Shown piece after piece: positions 1 to 8,195 of a stretch of DNA of 64,000 bases. Source of the stretch: Pyropia haitanensis. Its lineage: Eukaryota > Rhodophyta > Bangiophyceae > Bangiales > Bangiaceae. Location: contig SDUX01000002.1 in the NCBI GenBank assembly GCA_008729055.1, positions 6,363,485-6,427,484 on the forward strand, in the 5' to 3' direction. The notes beneath the pieces are model-generated. The model saw nothing but the letters and a program-made list of their open reading frames with translations, had not been told where the DNA came from and did not search any database. Within the stretch, counting starts at the first letter, position 1, and each line of letters begins with the position of its first letter. Both the position numbers and the translations under genes were made by a program.

Positions 1-2158
1 GCGCGGCGGTCGCGGCGGCGAGCGTCGTCGACGTGCCCACCCCCGACCGGAGGGTGGCGAGGCGCCCGCGCTGCGCGTCCACCCCCGCCGCCGCGGCGCG
101 CAGCCGCTTCCGCTCCACGTCCATGTCCATGACCTGCGCGACAATGTCCATCCGCGCGCCCGCGGCGAGGAAGAAGCGGTTGAACGCGGCGGTGACCCGC
201 GGGTGCGCCCGGTAGCGGTACGACCAAAAGACGCAGCCGAGCTCCGTGGTGAGCTCCTCGGAGCGTTCCGCGAGGCGCGCCTTTTCCACCGCCACCACCA
301 CCGACGCGTTGACCGCGGAGAGGTCGGCCGACCAGTCGGCGTTGGCGGGGAAGCCCGTCCATGTGGTGATGTCCATGCCCCGCTCCAGCAGCTTGTAGAT
401 GCCCTCAAACGTGCACGACCGGCGGCGCACGAGCAGGATGTACGTCTTGACGTCCTTGACGCCCTTGAGGAACTCGCGCACGGCCTTGGAGGTCAGGTCG
501 CGGGTGCTCTTGGCGACCGTGCCAAACGCCTTGGACTCGCCAATCACCCCCGTCCCAGACGTCAGGAGGCCGAGGACCAGGTCAAACGTGGCGAGCGCGT
601 CCCTGCGCTCTTTCTCCTCCTCCCCCTCGGCGAGGCGCAGCTGCGCGTCGCCCAGCGAGGCGTTCATGGCGGCGACCAGCTCATCCGCGCCGCGCACAAG
701 GCGGGTGCGACGGGCGACGAGGCCCGCCTCGAGCCCCGCATAGTCGACCGCGGGGATGGAGACCGCCGCGGCGCGGGTGAGGACGCCCGCCAGCGAGGCG
801 GTCGTGTCCGCGTCGACGACGACCGCCGCGATGGCGGCGGCATAGTCGAGCGCCGCGGTCACCACGGGCGTCACCGCCGCCGGCGCGTGGCGGGCGGCGG
901 AGGAGGCACGCCCCCAGTAGCTTGCGCCCGCCGCGTCGCGGGAGCGGGCGGTGGCGACCGACGCGGCCAGCGCGGTGGCGTCGGCGGCGGGCTGCACCGC
1001 GGGCACCACGAGCGACAGCGTGTCGAGGACGTCCGCGGCGGGCGCGACCGCCCCCGCCGGCGCGGCGGCGGCGGCGGCGCCGGCCGCCGCCGCCGCCCCC
1101 AGCGCATCCACGGCGTACGTGTCGAGGAGCGTCGCAAAGACGCGCACGTGGTCGGCGGTGGCGTACGGGGTGTCCCCGACCGACGTCCAGCGCGCCCAGT
1201 TGAGCTGCTGCCCATGGGCGCCGGCCGCTCCGGCGGCGCCTGGCGGCCCCGCCTCGCCCGCCACGACCGGCGGCCGGCGCCTCAGGCCGCGGCGGTTGGC
1301 CGACCAGTCGCAGCACCGCGTCTCGCCCTGCCACTCGGCAATGGTCACGCCTGCGGCGCCGCCGTCGCCGCCCGCCCCGCCCCGCCCCGCCGTGCCGGCC
1401 GGGTTCCGAATCGTCAGTTGCCAACCCCCCCCCGCGTCTGTGCCGCCGCGTTCCTTGTTGAACAGGCTGACACGGCCGCCGGCCCCCCCCGCGCCGCCCG
1501 CTCCGCCCGCCCCGCCGCGGCCGCCGCTCGTCGACAGCCTGCCCATCCGCCCCGCCGTGATGATGCAGCGCACAGAGAGGCGGCCAGTGGCGCGGGACTC
1601 GCACCGGACGGGCACGGAGGGGGTGCCGTCGACGCCCGCGCCGCCGGCGCCGCCGTCCGCACCCGCCGCGCCGTCCCCGCCGGGCGCCTCGACGGTCAGC
1701 CGCAGCGCCGGGTCCACCCGCACGCAGTAGAGGGTGACGTAGCCGCCGCGGGTGCCGGCGCCCGCCGCGGCGGGCGTGACACCGGGCTGGCCCCGCACGG
1801 CGGTCTGCGGGGTGGCCGGCGTGGCGCCGCCCGCCGCGCCGGCCAGCCGCAGCGTCGCGGCCCGCCCCGTGCATACGTGCGCAAAGACGCGGAGGAAGGG
1901 GACGCCCGACAGGTTGGCGGTCGTGGGAAAGGTCACCGAGACGGCGTGGACGTCGAGCTCGGCCTTGGCCGCCACCGCCTGCGCAATGACCCGCGTCGCG
2001 GCGGGGGAGCCGAGGTCGACGGCGTAGCCAGAGATGCGCCACGCTACGCCGTTGGTCTCGTCAGGCGTCTCCACGCGGAGTGGCGTGACGGCATCACTTG
2101 GGGGGAGGACGGCCGCCGCGACCGCGGCGACCAGCAGGAGGGCCGTCGCCCAGCGCAT
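1..2158 (-). CDS. Secreted Gly-rich protein, 3' end missing (off window)
   Basis: An open frame of about 719 codons starts at the ATG complementary to 2156-2158 and runs without a stop to base 1, so the C terminus is outside the window. The first 23 residues (MRWATALLLVAAVAAAVLPP...) form a typical signal peptide, indicating entry to the secretory route. Residues about 120-330 are rich in collagen-like or spacer Gly/Ala runs (GGAGGAGG, PPGAAGAAGA) interspersed with Cys-containing segments. The remainder is alpha-helical in character (for example AEEEKERRDAL) with conserved-looking Trp, Tyr and Phe residues. I do not recognise the family. An extracellular matrix or cell-wall role is only inferred from the signal peptide and Gly-rich content. 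The opposite strand is also long and open here, but its translation is Arg/Gly/His noise. A TATA box lies about 120 bp upstream. Confidence 0.7.
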   Translation of the reverse strand, partial: MRWATALLLVAAVAAAVLPPSDAVTPLRVETPDETNGVAWRISGYAVDLGSPAATRVIAQAVAAKAELDVHAVSVTFPTTANLSGVPFLRVFAHVCTGRAATLRLAGAAGGATPATPQTAVRGQPGVTPAAAGAGTRGGYVTLYCVRVDPALRLTVEAPGGDGAAGADGGAGGAGVDGTPSVPVRCESRATGRLSVRCIITAGRMGRLSTSGGRGGAGGAGGAGGAGGRVSLFNKERGGTDAGGGWQLTIRNPAGTAGRGGAGGDGGAAGVTIAEWQGETRCCDWSANRRGLRRRPPVVAGEAGPPGAAGAAGAHGQQLNWARWTSVGDTPYATADHVRVFATLLDTYAVDALGAAAAAGAAAAAAPAGAVAPAADVLDTLSLVVPAVQPAADATALAASVATARSRDAAGASYWGRASSAARHAPAAVTPVVTAALDYAAAIAAVVVDADTTASLAGVLTRAAAVSIPAVDYAGLEAGLVARRTRLVRGADELVAAMNASLGDAQLRLAEGEEEKERRDALATFDLVLGLLTSGTGVIGESKAFGTVAKSTRDLTSKAVREFLKGVKDVKTYILLVRRRSCTFEGIYKLLERGMDITTWTGFPANADWSADLSAVNASVVVAVEKARLAERSEELTTELGCVFWSYRYRAHPRVTAAFNRFFLAAGARMDIVAQVMDMDVERKRLRAAAAGVDAQRGRLATLRSGVGTSTTLAAATAA

Positions 2159-2276
2159 CTTGGAGGGTGGGGGCGGTCGTGCCACCTGATCGGTGGGCGG
2201 TGGGTGTGGCTGAGCGGGTTCGACGAGGGTACCTGCTGCCCCAGCGTCCGGCTAGGGAGCGGTCTCGCGCCGTGCC

Positions 2277-2285
2277 CTTTTATAG
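2277..2285 (-). promoter_or_regulatory. TATA box of the secreted Gly-rich gene
   Basis: On the minus strand this reads CTATAAAAG, a close match to the eukaryotic TATA consensus. It lies about 120 bp upstream of the start codon of the gene ending at 2158, inside otherwise GC-rich DNA. Position and orientation fit a core promoter; the transcription start itself is not visible. Confidence 0.55.
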
Positions 2286-2287
2286 CC

Positions 2288-3300
2288 TTCTGCAGCTCGA
2301 TGCTGGGTTTGAGAGCACGCAGAAAAGGCAAATCCCGTCACCACGAGCGACACCCCTCCGCTCTCCACGGGACCAGGCAGGAGCCCATCTCACCATCACT
2401 GTGATGCGGGGTAGCGCCCTCACCTGAGGAGCGTGGCACGCACCGAGCCGGGCTCCCGTCGCAGGCATCCGGTTCCCTCGCACGGAGCGGGCGCGGGCCC
2501 CTCTCCACTGACGCGCGGGGAACCGCCAAGCCTCTCGCGAGGCGCGGGCCCCGCCCTCCCCATCCACGCGTGGCGGGAAGCCGGCGCACCCGCTCGCCGC
2601 CCGCCCCTGCGTGGGCCGACGGTGCGTCGGGCCCGCCGCAGCGGAGCTCACCCGCGGCGTGCCACGCAGCCCCCCGTCGGGCGGGGTGTCCGCTGGGTCT
2701 ACCGCGCTGCCAAGCATCCCTCGTTCTGCTGACGGCGTCGTATGCATAGCAATGAAAAGAAGGCAAAAACGTGCACCTGTCGACGCTCTCTTTTCTGGTG
2801 GGAGGACGCGGCTCGTCCCGTGACAGATGGACGTGTAATTGAGAAACCACAGCCGCTGCCTGAGCACCCACCTTTCGTACTGTCCGCTGCCTGAGCACCC
2901 ACCGTTCGTACTGTCCGCTGCCTTCGGACGGCGCTGACCAGGAGTCCGCGTCAGGCTGACGGTTTGCGTAAGAGAATCCGGCTCGGGCGGCCGGCCGCGG
3001 CTCGTTGCCCATATGAATATGGATGCACGTGAGAATACGCCCCTGCAGCTGCTGCACTCGCATCCGCCAGTCCCGCAGACTGTGGGGGGGGCCCTGCTCG
3101 GCGCAGTGGACTCACGACAACCAAGGTCGAAGACGAGGCGCGGTGGACCTCAAGGGGGCGCGCCGAGGACTGCGCACCGCTGCCGTTGGTGTGCAGGTGA
3201 ACGTGCGCGGTGTGCCTGTCGACGCGGCCATCGACCGCGCCGGAGGGCCGTGCATATTCCAACCGGATCACGGTCCAGGAATCTACCAGCATTCGGCCTG
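2288..3300. other. Intergenic, no gene seen
   Basis: GC-rich DNA with only short, mutually overlapping open frames whose translations are Arg/Pro/Ala noise. It contains a short tandem repeat at 2853-2925. I see no RNA gene or protein family here. Confidence 0.4.
2853..2925. repeat. 31-bp tandem repeat, two copies plus a partial
   Basis: The unit beginning CCGCTGCCTGAGCACCCACC occupies 2853-2883 and 2884-2914 with one substitution, and a third copy starts at 2915 but decays after CCGCTGCCTT. It looks like a recent local duplication; no function is evident. Confidence 0.75.
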
Positions 3301-3335
3301 GTGTCTATTCTACCCAGGGAGAGATTCATATGAAT
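3301..3335 (+). repeat. Solo terminus related to the 6.3-7.9 kb element
   Basis: GTGTCTATTCTACC at 3301-3314 matches all 14 bases of the left terminal repeat of the element at 6315-7861, in the same orientation. As there, it is followed by a short palindrome, here GATTCATATGAATC. No partner right end is visible downstream, so this is a degenerate or truncated copy of the same repeat family, or a shared end sequence. Confidence 0.55.
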
Positions 3336-3860
3336 CCGTCCATAGGTTCATAGCCACAAAGATCGAATGTCGAAAAATATTGGTTGACAGACATTACCGA
3401 GTGAAATAGCGCATATGTATGACCAATGATTATTCAAACAAAGGCCTGCTTGATACGAGCCCAGATATCTCCACGCTATTGCTCGGCCAAAGCAGAGGCT
3501 TCTGGTCTGGCGGTAGATTGAGCCATCAGAGACGGGCGAGAACGTGCTCTGATAGGCTGATGAGACGCAAGATTCGTGAAGAACCACAAGTTTGACATAC
3601 CTATCGAAATGTATGTTTTACAATAGAGGTTATTTTTGTGGATAGCCCGCATTGGTGGCCATTGATCCGTGGGGCTCATTTGAACCTCTTCCCGAATCGG
3701 CACCGTCCGCTGATGAAGTGGGGCATTCTGCGACAACAAAATCAGTCACTTGCGCTTCACGTTGGCCATGCTGCGTGATCTTCGGCTCGTGATTGCTCAT
3801 GACGAAGCTGAGGACCACAGTCTGGATGTGCTATAAATGTGCTCTCCTCCAACAGCGACG
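3336..3860. other. AT-rich island
   Basis: Base composition drops sharply compared with the flanks (stretches such as GAAAAATATTGG and ATGATTATTC). It follows the solo repeat terminus and may be the degraded interior of a mobile element. Short open frames here resemble no family I know. Confidence 0.45.
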
Positions 3861-6080
3861 CCATGTTTTGCCTTGTTGCCGCCCGGCCATGGCGCCCCGC
3901 GGCTTCGCAGCGTGTCGCGCTGGTGGCGCTGATCCCCCCTCTCCCCCGCCTGTCGACGGCTCCTGCGGCGGGAGGCGTCCAGACGGTCGCGGACGGGCGC
4001 GGCGGGCACGGGCGCGGCGGGTGCGAGCGTGGGGAACATTGCGGACGCGGCGGCAAAGCCCTCCCCTCTCGTCCGACCTGCTCCTGTCTCCCTGTCCGCA
4101 CCCGCGAGGAGGCAGGGATGATATTGCGTCCCTGCCTCCTCCCTTCGATGTGAATTTACTCCTCTGTGCGTACGGCCACGAGCCGTGGCGGGGCAAGTCG
4201 GCGTAGCCGGCGGCGCAGGGCTGCACCGGCTTGTTCGGAGCGGGGCGGTGGCTGATGCCCGCCTCAACCCTCCGCCGCTGTGGTTAAGGCGGCGGTGCTG
4301 CCGGTGCGCCTGGAAACCACCGTCGGCGCCGCCCGCGACGGCGACGGCGTCAGTGAAGCTGGCGGCGGCGAGGCGGCCACCGAGGTTCCCGCGTCGCTGG
4401 GCCTCGGCAGGGCGGCTGGGCGACGCAGTTGGCCTTGGGCGCCGCGCTCCGTTCCCGCAGACGTGCGGTTCGCCCTCGACGCGGCGGTGCGCGCGTCGGG
4501 CTCGGTGGTCAGCGGGGCTGACGTGGCCACCGACGCGGACGCCACTGTTGGCCTGCTCTGGTCACACCCAACCGCCGGGCCATCGACGCGGGCCTACTTG
4601 GCAGTACCGTCGGGAGAGGCGGCGCCGGAGCTGCCGGCCGCGGGTGGAGAGAAGGAAGGGGCGGGATCTGGAGGGGCGGGATGGGGGACGCCCGCCTGCT
4701 CGCCGCGGCCACTGACGAGTGCGGCGCGCGGGCGCCGGTCAGAGAGACGGCAGTCAGGCCACCACTCCTGCGGCTGCAGTCGTGATCGGCGGCGGGGGGT
4801 AGAGCGCCCTGATGTGCGGCAGCGCGAGCAGGCCGCGGCGGCGGCGCCAGCGGCAGCGGCGACGGCGGCGCAGGTGGTGGCGGCAGCGGCGGTGGCGGCG
4901 GCGGCGTTGGCGGCCGCCCCCTCCTTGGCGGCCGAGCTGTAGATGCTTGGCAAGGCGATGATGCTGCAGGGCAGCCAGCGGAGCTTGGTGGTCGTCGCCG
5001 CTCGCGCGACGGCTAAGCGGGACGTGCTGCAGCGAGCGCGGGACGACGAAGCCAGTGGCTGCGGCAGCGGCGCGGACGCCGCGGAGACAGGGAGGGGCGG
5101 GGTGCGGGGCGACGGCGAGGGGAAAGATCCTGACGGTGAGTAAAAGGAGGGTGAGGAGGGTAGGTGTGAGGGGGGTGGAAAGGGGGAGGTGCCGATGGGG
5201 CCGCCGACGCCGCCGTTCCCGGCCGCCCTCCCGCTTTTTGTGCTATTTTTTATTGTTGTCCATTGCCGTCACGTGGCATGGCGCTGCCTGCGCGGATGGG
5301 CGGGCGGGGGGGCGTGCGTGGACAGCCGTCTTTTCAATTCGCGTTACCCCCACCGTTGCCTCGGGGAGGGGAGGACGCCGGCAGCGGCGGCAACAGTCCG
5401 CGGTCGGCTGCGCGCCGCGCTCCTCCCGCCGTCGGCGTGGCCGCGCACACCCGACCTGGCGGCGGATGGAGCGGGGCAGTGGCGCGGCGTTCAAAGGAGC
5501 TGCCGCGGCGGAAGGGGTGGGGGGAGGTGTTCGGCTCGGTGGGCGCGAGCGGGTAGCTAGCGTAGCCCTTCAGAGCTGCTGCTGACGGCCACGACGTGGT
5601 GCGCTTCCACCTGGTGGACCATGAGCCCGCTGCCCAACCTTGGCCGCCTCTTCCCACCCCCCTGCCATACAGGCAATAGCGTGGATGGCCATGGTGACCG
5701 TACCGGTCGTAGTCGGCGCCCGCTTCCGCCCGTCTTTTGCCGCCTCCCCGCCCGCGGGCGTCTCATGGCCCCCACGGCGCGCTGTGCTCCCCGTCGCCGA
5801 CGTGCTCGCCGCGGCCGCCGTCACGCCCCCGGTGGCGCAGGCCATCCACCCCACGCCGACGCCGCGGCGGCTACGGGCGGACCACGCGTCGGAGCTGCGT
5901 CACCCGTTGAGTGCGATCCGAGTGAGGCCCGCGGCTGTATCTGTGAGAGAGTGCGTTCAACAGCCTCTTCGTGTTCGAAAGTTGACCTGTGCGAGTCTCC
6001 TGTCATCGTGTCATACTACATACGTTGAGGTCATGATGAATCATAGTCGTCATGTGCGGCCGCGAAGTCACCTAATTCAG
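3861..6080. other. No supported gene; GC-rich then AT-rich
   Basis: Several overlapping open frames of 90-220 codons exist on both strands between 3.8 and 5.9 kb, but their products are Ala/Arg/Gly/Pro-rich with no recognisable domain, and neither strand stands out. A perfect hairpin sits at 4106-4141. From about 5930 the sequence becomes AT-rich and leads into a tRNA gene. A protein gene cannot be excluded but is not supported. Confidence 0.35.
4106..4141. repeat. Perfect 13-bp inverted repeat (hairpin)
   Basis: GAGGAGGCAGGGA (4106-4118) and TCCCTGCCTCCTC (4129-4141) are exact reverse complements separated by the 10-base loop TGATATTGCG. It is not followed by a T run and lies in no identified gene. 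It could be a footprint of a small element or an RNA hairpin. Confidence 0.7.
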
Positions 6081-6082
6081 TG

Positions 6083-6163
6083 GCACCTTTGGTCTAGTGG
6101 TAGAATACGTGCTTGCCACGCACGAGACCCGGGTTCGATTGGGCGGATCTCCCGGAAGGCGCA
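6083..6163 (+). tRNA. tRNA-Gly(GCC) with a 10-base insertion at the T loop
   Basis: The sequence follows a plant-type tRNA-Gly(GCC). The acceptor strand GCACCTT is 6083-6089 and the D arm contains GTCTAGTGGTAGAA. The anticodon stem CGTGC/GCACG encloses the loop TTGCCAC (anticodon GCC). The T stem CCGGG is 6129-6133 and the T loop TTCGATT is 6134-6140. Ten extra bases (GGGCGGATCT, 6141-6150) then precede the 3' T-stem strand CCCGG, which pairs perfectly. The 3' acceptor strand AAGGCGC pairs with one A-C mismatch, and the discriminator is A6163. Removing the ten bases gives a canonical 71-nt molecule. The insert may be an ectopic intron; the alternative is a pseudogene. The second tRNA gene in this window (22822-22919) has an insert at the same place. 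Confidence 0.75.
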
Positions 6164-6314
6164 TCTGACAGGCAATCATTTTGTCAATGCCGCGTTGACA
6201 AATATGCGCCATCTCGTCAAAATATTGCGAAGCCAGCATGATGATTGGCTATCCAATATCTTGTCAACTGTCTCTGAATCTCAATCCTGACATACACTGC
6301 TTCCTTCGCGGCTA

Positions 6315-6365
6315 GTGTCTATTCTACCGACCGGATCATTTGATCCTTTTCGGATCAAATGATCC
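6315..6365. repeat. Left terminal and subterminal inverted repeats
   Basis: The 14-bp terminal repeat is followed by two oppositely oriented copies of GGATCATTTGATCC (6333-6346 and 6352-6365) separated by TTTTC, which could form a 14-bp hairpin. The same motif recurs at the right end, so it may be the transposase binding site. Confidence 0.75.
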
Positions 6366-7801
6366 GGTTTTTCAGTGTCTGTTTTCTTCTATTTCCCGCC
6401 ACCTGCCGCCTTTTCTGAGGCCAGAAACGAACTCAGCGCCATCTCTTTGCCCTTGGGGGAGCTTGGGTGCATGCAAGCCTGAGCAGAAGATGAGTTTGGC
6501 GCGCTTTTTGTCGAGTACCCGGGCCGGTCGCGCTGCACCTGGGATCGCCGCCCGCGGCACACTGTGCCAGGTCTTGCGCGCCCGCCGCGTGCCGCGGACG
6601 CACAGAAGCAGAGAGAGCCTGGCGCGTGCGGGTTCCGCACACCAGGGCCGAGCGCAGAGGGGGGGACGACGACGGGACAGGCCCCCTCAGCCGAACGGTT
6701 GCCAGTTTCCTCCTCCTCCTTGACAGGTCTTCCCCTCTGCCCAAACCCGCGCCACGGCGGCGGCGGGTGCCCCGCCGGCGGGGGACACCCCCCAGACGCC
6801 GGTGCGGGCGGGGTCGGGCGCCGCCCCGGCGGGCGGCGGCGCCTTCAGTGGCGGCACGCCGACGGCGGGCGGCGGCGGCGGGGTGGTGGCGGCGCCGCCG
6901 TTTGGGGCCACCCCCTTGACGTATGGGACGCCCTTTGGGGTGCGCCTGCGCGGCGGGGCGGCCACCCCCGGGGTGGGGCCCTTTGCGGGGGCCCTGCTGG
7001 GGGGATTCCGCTGTGGCGGCACGCCCCCCGCGGCGGCGTCCGAGGGCAGCGTTGCCGCCGCCGGCGGCAGCGGCAGCGGCAGGGGCAGCGGCAGCGGCAG
7101 CGGCAACGGCGGGGCGCCGTCGCGCGCGGCAGCGTCGCCAGCGCCCGCCGGCAGCGGCCGCGGCAGCAGCTGCCGGGTGTTGGCCCCACCGGCGGCCGGA
7201 AAGCGGGGAGGGCCGTCGCCCTTCCCGCCGGCGGCCTTCTCGCCCTTTTTGTCGCCCCTGCCGCCGCCGGCGACGGCGAAGTGGGACGGGGTTGGGGTCT
7301 GGCCGCCGGCGGAGGCGCCGTCGCCTCCGCCTCCTCCGCCGCGAAGCCGTCGCCGTCGACGCCGGCGTAGGGGTCGGAGGCGGCACAGGTGACGGCGGCT
7401 GTGCCGGCGGCGACGCGGCCGCGGCGGGGGGGGGGGCGCAACTCCGACGCCTCCGCCGGCGGGGGCGCCGCGGGCGCCCGTGTTTGGCACCCTCCCGGCA
7501 CCGGGCAGGGGGCTGTGGTGCTGGCCGTGGCGCGGCCGTCGTTTGGGGCGCCTGGTCCGGGCGCACCTGCGCTCGCTGCGCCGGGCGCGCTGGCCGCCAT
7601 GGCGGGGCCTCTGCCTGCCGCCCCTCTCGTGGCTCCCCCGTCGTCGCCTTTGTGGTCGTCTGCGCCGGCGCTGCGAACGGCGCCGCGACCGCCGGTCACC
7701 GCGGGCGCCCCTCAGGCTGTGTCTGTAGCTCTCCGTAGCCTGGTGGAGGACAAAAAACCCTCTCAGATGCATGGAATCGACGATTTCTGGTCAGGTCAGG
7801 C

Positions 7802-7861
7802 GAGGATCAAATGATCCTCAGGTGAGGATCATTTGATCCTCATCTCCGGTAGAATAGACAC
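7802..7861. repeat. Right subterminal and terminal inverted repeats
   Basis: GAGGATCAAATGATCCTC (7802-7819) and its reverse complement (7824-7841) are separated by AGGT and followed by the terminal repeat ending GGTAGAATAGACAC at 7861. This mirrors the left end and defines the element boundary. Confidence 0.75.
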
Positions 7862-7863
7862 TA

Positions 7864-8195
7864 GTCGTCTGGTCTGTGCGCCCTCCACAGGTGGCGGAAC
7901 AGGCGGTGCCCGCCGAGCGTGGCCGCCGCTGCCATACTCTTCTGACACCTGTTGCACACCTCCCGCATGCATGTATGTTTGTCGTTTGGGGGCGTGGGAA
8001 GGGGAGGGGCAACGGACTCGCCCACTATCGTCGCAACGGGGATGAAAACAGACCCTTCCAGCCGCCGGAGATAGCATAGGATTGTACATGACTTTTGGAC
8101 CCTCTCGAAGCAGCCGATGCTTCCAGAGGGGAAAAGCCTCAGATGACCTCAGAAGGAAAAGAGAGCGACGCGCGCAACTCTACATCGCATACCCC
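7864..8195. other. 3' flank of the CTP synthase gene, no gene seen
   Basis: About 330 bp between the mobile element and the stop codon of the minus-strand CTP synthase gene. It presumably holds that gene's 3' untranslated region; no further feature was recognised. Confidence 0.4.

Larger units (their letters stand above)
6315..7861. mobile_element. 1.55-kb terminal-inverted-repeat element with TA duplication
   Basis: Exact 14-bp terminal inverted repeats, GTGTCTATTCTACC (6315-6328) and its complement (7848-7861), are flanked on both sides by the dinucleotide TA (6313-6314 and 7862-7863), the duplication made by Tc1/mariner-type transposases. Just inside each end lie two copies of a 14-bp motif in opposite orientation (GGATCATTTGATCC and its complement), giving strong hairpins at 6333-6365 and 7802-7841. 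The interior is very GC-rich and carries open frames on both strands (for example minus 6687-7772) whose products are Arg/Pro/Gly/Ala-rich. No DDE transposase motif is seen, so the element appears non-autonomous, possibly carrying captured host DNA. Confidence 0.75.

Noticed and set aside
203..2404. 733-codon frame on the plus strand and a 453-codon frame on the minus strand over the first gene
   Set aside because: Their products are Arg/Gly/His/Pro-rich noise. They are shadows of the minus-strand frame that begins with a signal peptide at 2158 and has no stop to base 1.
6092..6106. Similarity between the tRNA-Gly D arm (GGTAGAATA) and the right end of the TIR element (GGTAGAATAGACAC)
   Set aside because: Only nine bases are shared and the tRNA sequence there is fully explained by tRNA conservation, so I treat it as coincidence and not as evidence that the element derives from a tRNA.
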